Shown here in pieces: positions 31,057 to 42,800 of a stretch of 45,303 bases of DNA. The position numbers and the translations under genes are program-made. The notes under the pieces are model-generated. The model was not told the origin of the DNA and did no database searches. It saw only the letters and a program-made list of their open reading frames with translations. How positions within the stretch are numbered: the first letter of the stretch is position 1; each line of letters opens with the position of its first letter. The stretch comes from Gryganskiella cystojenkinii. Lineage: Eukaryota > Mortierellomycota > Mortierellomycetes > Mortierellales > Mortierellaceae. The stretch lies in contig JAAAIG010000242.1 of assembly GCA_015852425.1 (NCBI GenBank), positions 1 through 45,303 on the forward strand, in the 5' to 3' direction.

Positions 31057-32862
31057 ATGCTGTACCTGACCAAGGATTTGTTTCCGGTCTTTGTACCATT
31101 AGGCGTCGTAGGATTCTATCGATACCTTTGGTTCATCATCAAGCTGCTGGCTTACTTTTTTTACCGTCCCATGATGCCCAAGGAGAACCCAACCTACAGA
31201 CCCGAATACGATGTCACCATCATTGTCCCGACTATCGATGCAGGAGAGGAATTCAAGGAAGCAGCTCACTCCTGGCTCGTCAACAACCCCAAAGAGATCA
31301 TCATCATTACCGAGACCAAGATGCGGGACGCCCTGCAAGAACTCGCCGATTCCGTAGACCCAACCCGTATCCGTGTCCTGACGGTCCCAAAAGCCAACAA
31401 GCGCCTACAGATGGTCGAGGGAATCCGTAACACAACCAGTGAGATCATTGTCTTTGCGGATGACGATGCGATCTGGCAGCCGACCACTCTCGATTATATC
31501 CTGGCTTGTTTTGAGGATCCCAACATGGGCGGCGTCGGTACCTCTCAGACTGTGAAGTCTGTCGGTCGTTATCAAACCGTGTGGGAGGTCCTCGCCGGTT
31601 TCCGCTTAACGATTCGAAACATTGAGATTGCAGCTTCGACTCACATTGACGGTGGTGTCTGCTGTCTCTCAGGACGTACGGCCGCCTACAGGACCTGTAT
31701 CTTGCAGGATCCAGCATTTCAATACGAGTTTACACACGATTTCTGGTTGGGCAAGTACCCTCTCAACTCTGGGGACGACAAGTTCTTGACGAGGTGGATG
31801 GTTTACCACGGTTGGAACACCTATGTTCAGATCTGCAAGGAAGCCGAGCTGTTGTCAACGTTCAAGAACAACTGGCGTTTCGTCAAACAGGTTCTCCGTT
31901 GGACCAGAAATACCTGGCGGTCGGATTTCCGCTCCTTGTTCATGGAACGGAGGATTTGGTCTCGTCATCCCTATGTGGCCTTCACGATGGTCGACAAGAT
32001 TTTTAACCCGATTACCCTTCTCTCTGGACCGATTTCTGTCATCGTCTTGGCCGCCGAAGGGAAATTCCATTTGCCTCTCTGGGATATCATCATCTCTTAT
32101 ATCGTCTGGTTGATGTTGACCCGTATCATTAAGTTGTTGCCCCATCTGTTCAAGCGTCCTCAAGATATTATCTGGGTGCCAGCCTTCTTGATCTTTGGCT
32201 ACTATTTCGCCATCATGAAGGTCTATGCTCTTTTTACCTTGCATGAGGTCGGTTGGGGCACCAGAGCCGGTATCGATCAAACCCCTGCCGAGATTGCCGC
32301 CCAAGAAAAGGAAACCCGACTTCTACAGTTGCAACAGGAGCAGGATCGCGAGAAGGAGGCATACGAGAATCGAAACGCTGCCGAACAGGCCGCCTTGACA
32401 GCTGCTGCAGCCGCTGCGACTGCAACTCATTACGAGGAACAAGAACAATTGCAGAGACAATCTACTATGCGGCCACACTCGGGTCCAATCGAGATGGTGC
32501 CTCGACCGGACTCTCCTGGAAGTGCAGATCTTATCCGTCATTTCAGTCGACAACAAGAACATCAGGCACAGTTACAACAACAACAACGTCAACAACATCG
32601 CCAAGCCTCAAGGCGGCTGCAAGACTTGGACGAGGACGAGGCTCAAGACAGTGGGGAAGTGTACGAGTATAATCAAGATGATGAGCTGGCTCAGTATTTT
32701 GCTCAGGCGGACGCGGCCCTGCACAGACTCGATCATCAGAACCAGTATGAGGGGTATGGTGGGCCCTCGATGAACAACTATGGTGGATCAAGTCTGACGA
32801 TAGACCAATATGGTCGTCAACCAGATTCGGGTCGTAAGGGGGCTGGTGGTGGATACCGCTAA
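31057..32862 (+). CDS. Family 2 glycosyltransferase, membrane polysaccharide synthase (hyaluronan-synthase/Cps1-like)
   Basis: Intronless 601-aa frame from ATG 31057 (caagATGCTG). Residues 1-38 hold one or two N-terminal membrane segments. The GT2 core follows: DVTIIVPTID (52-61), FADDDAIW with the metal-binding DDD at 135-137, a GDD at 239-241 (NSGDDKFLTRW) and the processive-synthase QVLRW at 278-282. Several membrane segments lie at about 312-400. These motifs define inverting, processive beta-glycan synthases such as hyaluronan and chitin synthases and the Cps1/Gt2 proteins of fungi. The product here cannot be named. The last 190 residues are Gln/Ala/Tyr-rich and likely disordered in the cytoplasm. 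The large upstream gene-free region may carry its regulation. Fungal Gt2 proteins are known to affect hyphal growth and surface. Confidence 0.9.
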   Translation: MLYLTKDLFPVFVPLGVVGFYRYLWFIIKLLAYFFYRPMMPKENPTYRPEYDVTIIVPTIDAGEEFKEAAHSWLVNNPKEIIIITETKMRDALQELADSVDPTRIRVLTVPKANKRLQMVEGIRNTTSEIIVFADDDAIWQPTTLDYILACFEDPNMGGVGTSQTVKSVGRYQTVWEVLAGFRLTIRNIEIAASTHIDGGVCCLSGRTAAYRTCILQDPAFQYEFTHDFWLGKYPLNSGDDKFLTRWMVYHGWNTYVQICKEAELLSTFKNNWRFVKQVLRWTRNTWRSDFRSLFMERRIWSRHPYVAFTMVDKIFNPITLLSGPISVIVLAAEGKFHLPLWDIIISYIVWLMLTRIIKLLPHLFKRPQDIIWVPAFLIFGYYFAIMKVYALFTLHEVGWGTRAGIDQTPAEIAAQEKETRLLQLQQEQDREKEAYENRNAAEQAALTAAAAAATATHYEEQEQLQRQSTMRPHSGPIEMVPRPDSPGSADLIRHFSRQQEHQAQLQQQQRQQHRQASRRLQDLDEDEAQDSGEVYEYNQDDELAQYFAQADAALHRLDHQNQYEGYGGPSMNNYGGSSLTIDQYGRQPDSGRKGAGGGYR

Positions 32863-33299
32863 ATAAAAACGTTATCTACTTTTGCATGTTACCAAAGAAA
32901 ACAACAGCTCTCGGTTTCCATATGTTATTTCCATTTCATTGTCATGTGCACCTGGTCATTTGTGCCTGAACTTTTTAGCGGCAAAAAGGAAAAAGAGAGA
33001 TTCGCCACCAACTTGTTTGAACCGTAACGGTGACCTCACGCAGTGGGTGGTGGTGTTTTTTTTTCTACTTCGTTGTTGTTCGTCCCACCCCCCGTTTCTC
33101 CTTCTTTCTTTCTTTTTTTCTTTATTTTTCTTCTTCTCTCATTCCTTCATTCCTTCCGCTCCATTTCAACTCGCATTTCAGGAACCACAGTCCGACAAGA
33201 ACATTAAAAACAGGAAACTCAAAAGTATATCCCGACGATACCTGTTCAACGAGCCAGCTCATCCATTTTTTTGGTTTTTTGTTGGAAAGGCCTTTTTCG
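32863..33299. other. Intergenic between glycosyltransferase and MRS2
   Basis: Starts with an AATAAA-like site right after the stop (32862-32868). It has T-rich runs at 33056-33130 and leads into the MRS2 start. The frame of MRS2 is open back to 33030, but that part is T-rich and unlike protein. Confidence 0.5.
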
Positions 33300-35180
33300 A
33301 TGCTGGTCTCAAAACAGAGCCGCGTCCGGCACTCACTTACGACAGCGTTCAAGGCGCGGCGGTCCATCGTCACCACTAGCGCCACCCAAGGCGTCGCTCT
33401 ACTTCGAAGTGTCGGACAACATGGTGGTAGATTATCATACAAGCCTTCGACGAGATATAGGAGGAAAGCAGAGACCCCTTCGGGACCATCCTTCAAGTCT
33501 CTGAATAACATTATGGCGACCCTACTGACGGCGTCGGGGTTGAAGGCCTGTCGTCCAACCACAACCATATCATTGACTCAACAGCGCTCCTTCATATCAA
33601 AGTCCTCTCTTTTCGGCTTAGAGTTTTCTTCTGCCGGGTCACCTGTATGGAGACCAAGTAGCATCACGACATCACTCGGATTATTCGGAGGAGGCACGAA
33701 ACGATTTTTGACCAGTAAACCGACCAAACCTCGGTTTCAACAAAAGAATGGCAATGGCAGCGGGAACGGTCGTCGGTACGATGAATCATTGCTGGGCGAA
33801 GATCCCACGGTGGCTCTGCAAAAATCCCTGGCGGCAGTACCCCATTATGCGGTCAAAAATGAGATGAAGTTACGGATCACAGAATTGGATCGACGGGGCA
33901 ACCTCAAGATGTCCGCGGGCGAGTTTCTCAAGACTGATCTCTGTCAGCAGGTAGGAGGCAAGAGAAGAAAGAAAATATAAAATGACAAACGGCAGTAGCT
34001 CACAAAAAATGCGAAATGGAAACTGATGTCATTTCGCTTACTCTTCGCTCCATCTGCTCTATCTCGTAATGACACCAGCATGGAATGCATCCTCGGGACT
34101 TGCGAAAAATCGATGGAGGGTTCAGTCAGCAAATGCCCGTGGTCTTGGTTCGACCAGAGGTCATCCTTGTGAATTTGGGTAACATCCGGGCGTTGATCAC
34201 TGCCGATCGGGCTCTGTTTTTCGATGCTCAGGATGAAAAGTCGCCATCAACAGAACCGTCGCAGTTCGTGAAGGATCTACAAGAAAAGTTGAAGAACAAT
34301 CCCATGGGATTCAGTGGGCAACCTTTCGAGTTCAGGTATAGGATCAGTAACATTGAAGTAGGGGATACTAGAGACTCGGAGATCGTGTGATGATTAACTG
34401 AAAGGCTTTTCTTTCCAACTTTTGTGAATTTTTGTTTCTCGTGCGCGAACAGGATCCTAGAGTCGATCTTCATCTCGGTCGTGGCTTCCTTACATGCGGA
34501 AATGGAGGTCCTGGTCCACTTTGTGATGAATCTGCTGGCGCATTTAGAAGAAGATATTGACCAAAATACCCTCAAAGAGTTGCTTCAGTACACAAAAAAA
34601 GTCTCCCGATTCGAATCCAAGGCCCTGTTAATCCGGGATGTCTTTGAAGAATTGTTGGACACTGGTAAGAATATGACATTCTTGAGGAAAATGCCCAAAG
34701 TCTGTCATTATACGTATGTCACTTACAATTGTATTGCTAATTTTTCTGTATGGTTTCGTAACAGACGAGGATCTCGCTGCCATGTACCTAACAGACAAGA
34801 AGGAGGGTCACCCAAGAATGACTGACTCTCACGACGAAGTCGAAATCCTTTTGGAAGCCTATGTCAAACAAGTCGAGGAAATCGCAAATGTGGTCTCGAT
34901 CGTCAAGCACCAGATGCAATCAACTGAGGATTATGTGAACGTGATCCTGGCCGCGAAACGGAACCAACTCCTCTTGTTCGAACTAAGGATCGCTATGGGT
35001 ACCTTGGGTATCTCCAGCGGAGCAATCATCGCAGGCGTCTATGGCATGAACCTGGTGAATTACCTTGAGCATGATCCACATGCGTTTGCAGTCGTCTCGG
35101 GCACCATTGTCCTCGTCAGCTCTACGGTCTTCGCTACGTGCGCGAGGAAGCTTCGAGTGCTTGCCAAGGGAACCACATAG
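33300..35180 (+). CDS. MRS2: Mitochondrial magnesium channel Mrs2 (CorA family)
   Basis: Exons 33300-33950, 34079-34335, 34453-34664 and 34765-35180 give 511 aa; introns are 128, 117 and 100 bp. The N-terminus is Arg/Ser/Thr-rich without a clear acidic patch, as in a mitochondrial presequence. Conserved Mrs2 blocks follow: MKLRITELDRRGNL, HPRDLRKID, VILVNLGNIRALI, KVSRFESKALLIRDVFEELL, the long helix to ILAAKRNQLLLFELRIAM, and the selectivity motif YGMN (Gly467-Met-Asn469) before TM2. The protein forms a pentameric Mg2+ channel in the inner membrane. Two starts are possible in one frame, ATG 33300 or ATG 33513; both leave a targeting peptide. An apparent stop after QQVGGKRRKKI is intronic. 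Confidence 0.93.
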
Positions 35181-35308
35181 ACAAAATAAAAACTGCGACA
35201 TCGGAGAGTGAGAGATATTATTAATGAGATATTCGTGGATTATACAACGATGGCTATGCTACGATGGCTACATGTTTCTCGGTGAGTACCCCTCCCTTTT
35301 TCTGTCGA

Positions 35309-36221
35309 TTAACTGGCTGTGTCGCTAGAGGACTCAACAAAGGATCGAGTCAAGAGAATGGTCTGCCGATAGGTTTCGAGGTCCAGCCCCTCCATGTATC
35401 GAAACGTGTTCGCCTTCAGGATCCAGTATTTCTCGGCGTTGTTGTAGACGACCTCGCCAATGAAATCAAAGAGCTGCCCAAACAACGGTTTCCAGCCGTC
35501 CAAAACTGACATGTCGATTCTCAGTACGATCTTGGGACCGCGCGATGTTACCAATGTCGAAGATGCTGGGCACGCGATGTCGCGCGGTCGAGGAGGGTTT
35601 GATGTAATATCCTGTTCCATGTCGTCGTCCTCATCTTCGTCGGAGGTCATGGTGAGATCGATGGTCACAGGGGCCGTGGTCTGTTGCTTTTGTTGTTTCA
35701 AAGATCTATCATACGATGATATTGGCTCGTCCTTCACCATATCCACGTCTTCGTCTTCGGAGACGGTCTGGGTATCAGCCTTGTCGAGCTTGTCCTCCTT
35801 CGAATTTGATGCGACTGCAGTCTTTGAAGCTTTTGATTGATTCGTCATGGTTTGGTCTTGTTCCTGTTTTCGATCCCTAAAGTGATTTTTTGCCCGGTTC
35901 CCAGCATCGTGACGACTTGTTGGCCTGTAAGTGGAAATGTGATGGTGATGGAAGCAGGACCCGAGTTTTGCCTGGTTTATTATTGGGTCGAACTCGACCA
36001 AACTACAAAACAAAAGATGCAAAAAAATCATTTTCAGTTCTCTGCGTCTCTACTTCCTGTCCAAAGCCATGAGATGGAGGAGGTGAAGAGATATCGATCG
36101 ACACGTACCGGCCTAATACCCTGCAAAGACCAATGGATGAGGTCGTCCGAGGATTGGTCCCCAGGAGAATGTCATGGAGCTCATTCAAAAAGAGGATCCG
36201 ATAGGCGGGAATGCGATCCAT
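35309..36221 (-). CDS. TEN1: TEN1-like telomere-capping OB-fold protein with large acidic insertion
   Basis: Two exons, 36221-36109 and 36002-35309 (intron GTACGT...GTAG, 106 bp), give 268 aa; Ten1 is usually about 120-160 aa. The N-terminal part (FLNELHDILLG, RVLGRLVEFDPIINQAKL) matches the first strands of the Ten1 OB-fold, and the C-terminal part (LRIDMSVLDGWKPLFGQLFD, FIGEV, ILKANTFRYMEGLDLETY) matches the last strands and helix. Between them, about residues 62-188 form a hydrophilic insert with acidic runs, and VTIDLT (150-155) directly before SDEDEDDD. Ten1 binds Stn1 in the CST complex, which protects telomeres and assists lagging-strand fill-in. Stn1 is not in this window. Assignment rests on motif order and the ARxxx-x-EG-L pattern, so it is good but not certain. 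Stop at 35311-35309. Confidence 0.72.
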
Positions 36222-36317
36222 CTTGAGACTTTTACTGATCCATGGTATCTCGGAGATGAGACTTTGATGCTTTTGATCTGATGGGTCGAAATGAAGTAAA
36301 GGAAAAAGAACGAAGAA

Positions 36318-36888
36318 TCAAAAGGAAGAGATCGCCGGTTCCTCTGTCCATGCTGCTGCTGTTGCTGTGCGGTCACAATTTTCCGGTGCGACAGTCTCTG
36401 CTTTTCTCATTTGACGGCGTACGTTTTCTGCGTGATTTCCGGAGTACTTTCATTTTCACCTGCTTGTCCTTTTTATACTGTAACTTGGCAAACGTTCTCA
36501 CCTTGAATAGCATCAGACTCTGGGAAAGCATTATCTGGCCAAACGGGACTTCCAGGATCATACCATGTACTATGGACACGGATCTGTGGATCTGGAGCAA
36601 CATTCTCAAGGCCACTTTTCATCTTGTTCCTTGTCATCTTCCTCAACAATTAGACGTCGCCTGCGCAGAAAATGTGCAACTGTTGCAGTTTGTTTTAGTG
36701 ATAGGGCGGGTGCAGGGTGAGTGTGAATTCCAAAGACGAAGGATGATATTTTCCCTCTGGACAGCTTGGAGGTGAAGCCTATGACCTTGTTGGCGGTAAG
36801 TGGCCATTTCAACTTCATGCTGGTTGATGGCTTCTTGATTTCGCCGCGTCCGATCGACTCTGCTGGAGAGATTGAAGGGATCAGTCAT
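36318..36888 (-). CDS. Unrecognised small spliced gene, possibly with frame defect
   Basis: On the minus strand, ATG 36888 opens an Arg/Gln-rich helical stretch (MATYRQQGHRLHLQAVQREN). A likely intron with a branch-like CTAAAAC then ends at CAACAG (about 36680). Next come LRRRRLIVEEDDKEQDE and, after an unresolved frame change near 36603, ENVAPDPQIRVHSTWYDPGS and PVWPDNAFPESDAIQ. A 74-bp GTGAG...GCAG intron joins this to ENVRRQMRKAE, ending at TGA 36320-36318. The protein-like segments and the last intron are convincing. The middle is not, so the gene may be broken or use a splice site I miss. I do not recognise the family. It lies upstream of TEN1 on the same strand. Confidence 0.4.
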
Positions 36889-37378
36889 TTTTTCGAAAAA
36901 CAGCTGCTGAGGGTGTTGAGAGAATTTTATTTCTTGTCAAGCATCAACGAAAGACGGAGGGCGTTTTCTGCAGAACTCGTTTGACGCGTTTGCTATCATT
37001 CTCATGGAGCTTTTTTTCTATTATAATATGCGTTGTTAACAGTATTTCGTTTGACACACTTGCTCAACGATCCCGTTGTTCTTGGACAGCAATTGTAGCG
37101 TCTCCAGGCAGGGACAACAAAAGCGGCCACAAAAGAAATAAAAAAAAGACTTTGGCTGCAAACTGGCTATTGTAAATGAAATTTCAACTGGCCAAGTAGA
37201 TGAACGCGCTGCTTTCCCAGGGTGGGACCAACGCTCTACGGCTTTTGGAGCTACAAGCACGGGCCGGTGCAGCGCCTTCACTCTCCCTTCCCTTTTTTTT
37301 TGAAACCATAAATGGGTTCTGTTTTTAAGTTTTCTTCTCATTCTCTTTTTTGTTCATTCCTCACCTAATTCCCACACC
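36889..37378. other. Intergenic, promoter of the acetyltransferase gene
   Basis: No coding sequence seen. It has T-runs at 37011-37018 and 37291-37299, and a TTCTTCTCATTCTC pyrimidine leader before ATG 37379. Confidence 0.5.
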
Positions 37379-39207
37379 ATGACAACCGACCTCCCACAGA
37401 GTATTCACCATCCAGCGACACCACGCAAGCCCATTGACCTTGGAAACGGCCTTATTATGCGTTGGTCCACCAACGCCGACACCGCCAACGTTTCGTCCCT
37501 TGTTGGCGAGTCGTTTAAGGTAAAATAAGCGTATTTACCTCTTTTTCTCCCCTGTCGCAAACAGAAACAATTGAGGATGTGCTTTTCATTTTTTTTTTCC
37601 ATCGCGACTTTTTATACTCCTATAGTGGATGCTAACCGGGCCTCCTCCCGATGGTATCATCCCTGAGCCCAACGAGATCTTCGCCGCTGGCGCTGTGAGT
37701 GGCAAGCTTTTGAGCTCTCTGTAAAATATCTCAGATCCAGGGCGAAGTTAAGGATGTGCCGATGCGGTCGGAGTCACTTTCCCTCACTCACTCACCCGCA
37801 TTTGCTCACTTTCTCTCATTCCTCCTTATTTTTATCTTTCGTTCCAACCGCGGGAAATTAAAGAGACGTCTTTTGTCAGGCAAGAATGCCACCATGACCG
37901 AGTTTGACTATGCGTTGGTCGAGGATACGGCTCGTAAAGCTGGCAAGAACCCTATCGTCGCCTGTGTTTCCATCCACCGTGCCCGTGCCTTTTACGGCTC
38001 TGTCAATCTCTTCTTTGGTATCTCCGAATTGATCGCCACTGACCCCGAGTACCGCAACCAGGGGTTCGTTCGCAAGCTTTTGAAAGAAATGATTCATCCC
38101 GAGTCAGAGGCTCGTGGCGATGCTCTCCAATTCATCCCAGGTATCCCTCATTTCTACCGTCAATTCGGATACGAGTACGGCCTCTGTTCCTTCAACCCGG
38201 GCAAGATTGAAACTATCGAAAAGATACCGATCCTGGAAAAGGATCGCAAAGACGAACCCTACACACTTCGCAAGGCGACCAAGGCCGATATCCCATTCTT
38301 GATCAAGATGAGTACCAAGGAGCATGTCGATCCTTACTCGGACATTGGATTGGTCTATGGTCATGAGTACTGGCAATGGACCGTACATGATTTCCAAGAG
38401 GTCATGGGAGACAAGCGTTTTGAGGCTCCTCGAGATACTAGCATCATTGTCGATACCGCTACTGGGGATGAAGTCGGGTTCACAGTCGTGTCACACATGT
38501 TTGGATTAAAACTCGAAGCCGTTTCTTTGAACAAAGGCAAAGTCTTTTGGAACGATGCCTTGTATCCAATCTTACGAGGTTTGGTCAAGAATGAGAAAGA
38601 ACGGCTTCAGATTGACAAGGATGAGGAGACGGACACAGAAAAAGCGGAAAAAATCCAAACGGAGGGATTCCCTGTCCTCGTCGGTCTCCCTCAGGCCCAC
38701 CCAGCCTGTAAGCTCTTAGGCCCAACTCTCTCGCCTCCTCAAAAACTCCCCGGGTTCCGATTGATGGTCCGTATCCGAGATTATGCCCAGTTTATCAAGA
38801 CTGTCTCACCAGAACTCGAAAAGCGTCTTGCCAACTCGCCCATGGCGGGTGTCTCGGGTCGTCTCCAGTTGGATTTCTATAGGGTTGTCGAGGGTAACAA
38901 CGCAAAGGGCCTGGAAATCGTTATGGAGAAGGGCAAGATTGTAGAGGCGAATTATTGGGTAAAACCGTCGTATGAACAAAAAGTTGAAGACTTTTTGAGG
39001 AACCAAAAGGAAGGTAAACCCCAGCCCAAGACTTTCGGGGCCGCTTTTGCTCCATTGACGTTCACACAGTTGGTGACTGGTGATAGAAGTTTTGAGGAAT
39101 TGCAGTTTAGCTATGGAGAGAACACCTGTTCAAATGAGGAGAGTCGACAGTTGTTGAACTCTCTCTTCCCCAAGACCACGCAGCGCATTGATAACTTTTA
39201 TTGGTAA
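37379..39207 (+). CDS. GNAT-family N-acetyltransferase-like protein (Eis-like layout)
   Basis: Exons 37379-37519, 37626-37694 and 37864-39207 give 517 aa; introns are 106 and 169 bp. The core has VACVSIHRARAFYGSVNLFF, then ISELIATDPEYRNQGFVRKL, where the R-N-Q-G-F/V run is the acetyl-CoA pyrophosphate loop (Q/RxxGxG/A), and IPHFYRQFGYEYGL, the common GNAT end strand (FYxxxGF). The remaining 330 residues form a second, weaker GNAT-like or sterol-carrier-like half, which gives the length and layout of Eis-type acetyltransferases. Substrate unknown. The third-exon acceptor (TTAAAG, 37858-37863) is inferred from frame and from continuity with RRLLSGKNATMTEFDYAL. The ATG at 37756 lies in the intron. 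A partial copy of its 3' end follows downstream. Confidence 0.75.
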
Positions 39208-39379
39208 AAAGGAAAAGAAATCATATCACTCCTTCCTTGAACGCAAGAAGAAACAATTCTGTGTTGCAAATGTAAGAAAAGTAGAACTGGGCTGTAAATC
39301 TCTTTGGGCGTTAAAGTGTGTGAATTGTTTGCTGTTATTGGGACTGATCGCAAATCAAATGGACCTATTTTCATTGTTG

Positions 39380-39667
39380 ACCAGAAAAGAGTCTTGAGAT
39401 TGTCTTTGCAAGCCGCAAGATGGTCGAGGTCCAACATTGGTCCAAACCCTCACACGAGCAAAAATTCGAAGCGGTTCTCAAGAACCAACAGGCATTTGAA
39501 ACAGCGTTTGCACCATTAACGTTCGCACAGTGGTTCTAGGCGATCTAAGTCTTAAAGACTTACAGTTTAGTTATGGAGAGAATACCTGTAGTAGGGACGA
39601 TGCCCAAATGTTGTTGAACATTCTCTTTCCAAAATTCACACATCACCTCGACACCAGTTTCATGTAG
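39380..39667 (+). pseudogene. Broken partial copy of the acetyltransferase 3' end
   Basis: The frame LEIVFASRKMVEVQHWSKPS then HEQKFEAVLKNQQ and FAPLTFAQWF parallels LEIVMEKGKIVEANYWVKPS, YEQKVEDFLRNQK and FAPLTFTQLV at the end of the intact gene. DNA identity continues with CAGTTTAG(T/C)TATGGAGAGAA and ends at the equivalent of the native stop. A stop follows WF and the frame then shifts. Some 85 residues of coding length are missing their N-terminus, so this is a truncated tandem duplicate. Confidence 0.85.
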
Positions 39668-39804
39668 AAAAAAAAGGGAAGAAATAAGTATCATACCAAT
39701 GTACTACTGTAGTGTATTTTTTAATATAGAATATGTTGGCGGGGAGTGGAGATGAGGTAGGTAGTATCAGTCATCTGCTTTTTTTCATTTCCATCGGTTT
39801 TCCT

Positions 39805-42800
39805 TCAGTTGGAAGCATTGGTCGCACGACGCCACTCGCCTACCGCGTCACGGAGTCGACTCCTTCGTTGATCCTGACCCGCATAAATCGGTGCCGGCAA
39901 GGGGTTATTGTTGGTCCGATGTTGTTGTTGCATGGTTTGATATTTCATGTTCAACCCGATCGAGTTACTCTTAGCTGTGCTCATGGTAGGGAACGGGTAC
40001 ACTTGTCCGTTCACGGTATAAGGGGATGTTGGTGAGGGTGTTGATTCGCCCGAAGACCACCCCTCCGTTAGAGTCGGTGACGATCGCATGCTGTACAGCG
40101 TCGTCTCGGAAGTCCGGGAGGACGTAGTCATGATCGAGGACGAGGACTGGTATCGATGTGGTGGCGAAGTATGACTGAAGCCCTGTTGTGACTGGGGTTT
40201 GTTATCCTGGGCCTGATGAAGGGTGTGCACAGATTTCTTGCGAAGCACCGAGTTGAGGAAGAAATCATCATCACAGTTCTCGTCAATGATGTAGGGTGAT
40301 AATGGTGGGTCGTCCTCGATCTGCTTGGACCGCTCGGTCATCTTGCTTAATTCATCTTCCTGATCCTCCTCTTCTTCTTCATCCTCGCTTTCTGATTCCT
40401 CGACAGCCTCTTCTTCGTATTCGACTTCGACTTTGAGATACGTCGCAGAGGCAGTAGTAGGGGCAGCGGCGGGTTCTTGTTTAGGTACATCGGACTTCGT
40501 TCCTGACGCATTCGAAAGCCGACGAGAAATCATTCCGATTGCACCTGCTGTATCCAATCGAAGACTTCGCAGAAACTCGGGGGACGATTGGGTCTGGACC
40601 GCTAGTGCAGTACTTCCTGTTCCTGTGGAGACATACTCGACCTCCTTAACTTTCTCTTCCACCAGCAGAGGCAGAGACTCTTGCGAAGATCCCTTGGTCG
40701 AAGAGGGTGCTGAGGGCGGCAAAGCAACTCTGGCAGGACCCTCAACCACAACAACGCTCTCGGATGAGGCCTTGCGAAGACCCGGACCCTCGCTGCAGGT
40801 GCTTCCAGATCTACTCGATCTCGTTGACGACACAGGTGAGGTCAACCCACCGCCTGCAGTGACTCGGGATGACTGCGGCGAGTTGGTCGAGATAGTCGAA
40901 GTACCCGCAGAAGACAGCGTTCCGGTAGCCGTCGACGAAAAGGAAGTCTGGAGGAACTTTGGCACGAGCTTGTTCATCAGTTTCTTGGATGATCGCTTTT
41001 TGGTGAGGTTTGAAGTCGACGAAGTGGTTGACGTCTGAGTCGTATGTGATCTAATACTGCAAGCATCCGAGTTGTCCGACTGCTGCTGTTGTTGTTGCGA
41101 CTGGGATTGAGTGGGGATATCGGGAACGGCAGCCTCGTTGAAGCTGTTCTTGCGAACACCCATCTTTTTCAGGAAAGATCCGCCTTTGGACATGGTTCGC
41201 GTTGGAGTGGAGGATGGTGAGGCGGTTATGGAGGTCGTGGTTGTATTTGAGGGGGATAGAGAAGAAGCAACAGCTGTTGTATTTGATTCTTTCTCGAGAA
41301 CAGTGGTTGTTGTGGTAATATTGTGCCCCTGTTCTTTATCATGATCTTGTTGCAATATCGTTTCACATGTATGCATAGGATCCATGTCATGCCGTCTTTG
41401 TTCTTGGTCAGGGGTAACAATTGATGCGCCTTTCTCCGCTTCCGCCACTTTTTGCTTCTTCACCACCGTGGTGTCTACCTCGCCCTCCTTGGTTCGTTGG
41501 TTTTCTTCCTCAATCGGTGGATGTTCTGTTTGAGCCTTGGTGTTCATCGTTTCATCTTTGGATGTTATTGTATTCTATGGGCGAAGAAAAATAACGGAGA
41601 AATGGGAGGAAGAGAAGAGGGGAAAAGAGACAGTAAGTAAAATCATTCTCTTTTTTTACGCATATATGGATAATTTATGGACCCAGCAATCAGGGGTCTC
41701 TACAGAGACATCGGGGGAGAGGAGAGGGCAACGAACTTAGAAAGGTGAGGAGAGAATAAAAGAGAAAGAGGGAGAACAGAAGGAATAGAGCAAGGAGGAT
41801 TGAGGTCTCAAAAAAGGGAGTCAAATAACAGCGCGTGACTGGGACGCGTTATGAAGGTAATCACATAACCGCCCCCGGTTTCTTTACCTCATCATCATCT
41901 TGCGCGGTCTTCGAACCACTTGACGAGGTAGAAGAGTGGGTTGAGGGTGGTGATGGGCAGTTGGATCTGACGGGGGTCAAGGTTATTCCTGCGCCCTCGT
42001 CAGTCTCGTGCCGATAAAGATCGCTTCTGCTGCCGCCGTCATTGTCCTTGCGCACGGGCAACAACTGTGAAGAGGAAGACGGCGAGTCACCATTGACGGG
42101 CGATTCCAGATCAGTGTGTTGACGTAGCACCGCCAAGATATCATGAACTAGACTGCCTCGTCCATTCTCACTCAGATACTTCCGGTGATTGCTTTGATGA
42201 GAGGCATCGATGACGATTCCAGTCTCGCCGCCTGTGCAGGCTCTTGGGCGAGTTAACGACGTCGTCGCAGTTGTTGCTGTAGTTGTTGCTGTGAGCAGCG
42301 CAGGAGCAATTGATGACGAACTTGTTGTTGTTGATTGTGTTGTCAGTAAGGTTGCACAGAGAGGAGGAGTAGACTGGGCAAGGTTTGGATCGAGGAATGT
42401 ACCTGGACTGTGGTTAAGGCCCTTCCTACTGTTGTTGCTGATGCTCTCACCGTCCTCCTCCTTTTCGTTGTCATCGTCCTTCTCCAGGGGACTTTGAACA
42501 ATGACTACGCTTGTTGTTGCTGTTGTCATCAAGGGAAGGGTTGAGGTGGAAAGAGAAAGGGGCTCAATGAGGATGGCTGTACTCTCAGGGGTCGCTGAAG
42601 TAATGGTGGTTGAGCTGGGTGTGGTAGACCGCCGTTTCTTTTGGTTGTAAGACGATCGTCGGCTGTTGGAGAGAAGCGCATCAAACGAGTTGTGATGAGT
42701 TGAACATGAAGTGGCGGATGAGTCTCCCTCTGTAAATGAAGTTGGCGGATGGGTGCGTTCGAACGCATTGCTGGAGAGTCTTCGAGCTCGACTGAGGATG

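Noticed and set aside
33030..33299. Upstream extension of the MRS2 frame
   Set aside because: It is T-rich with runs of Phe and Ser, includes intergenic pyrimidine tracts, and has no start with good context; a start at 33300 or 33513 is preferred.
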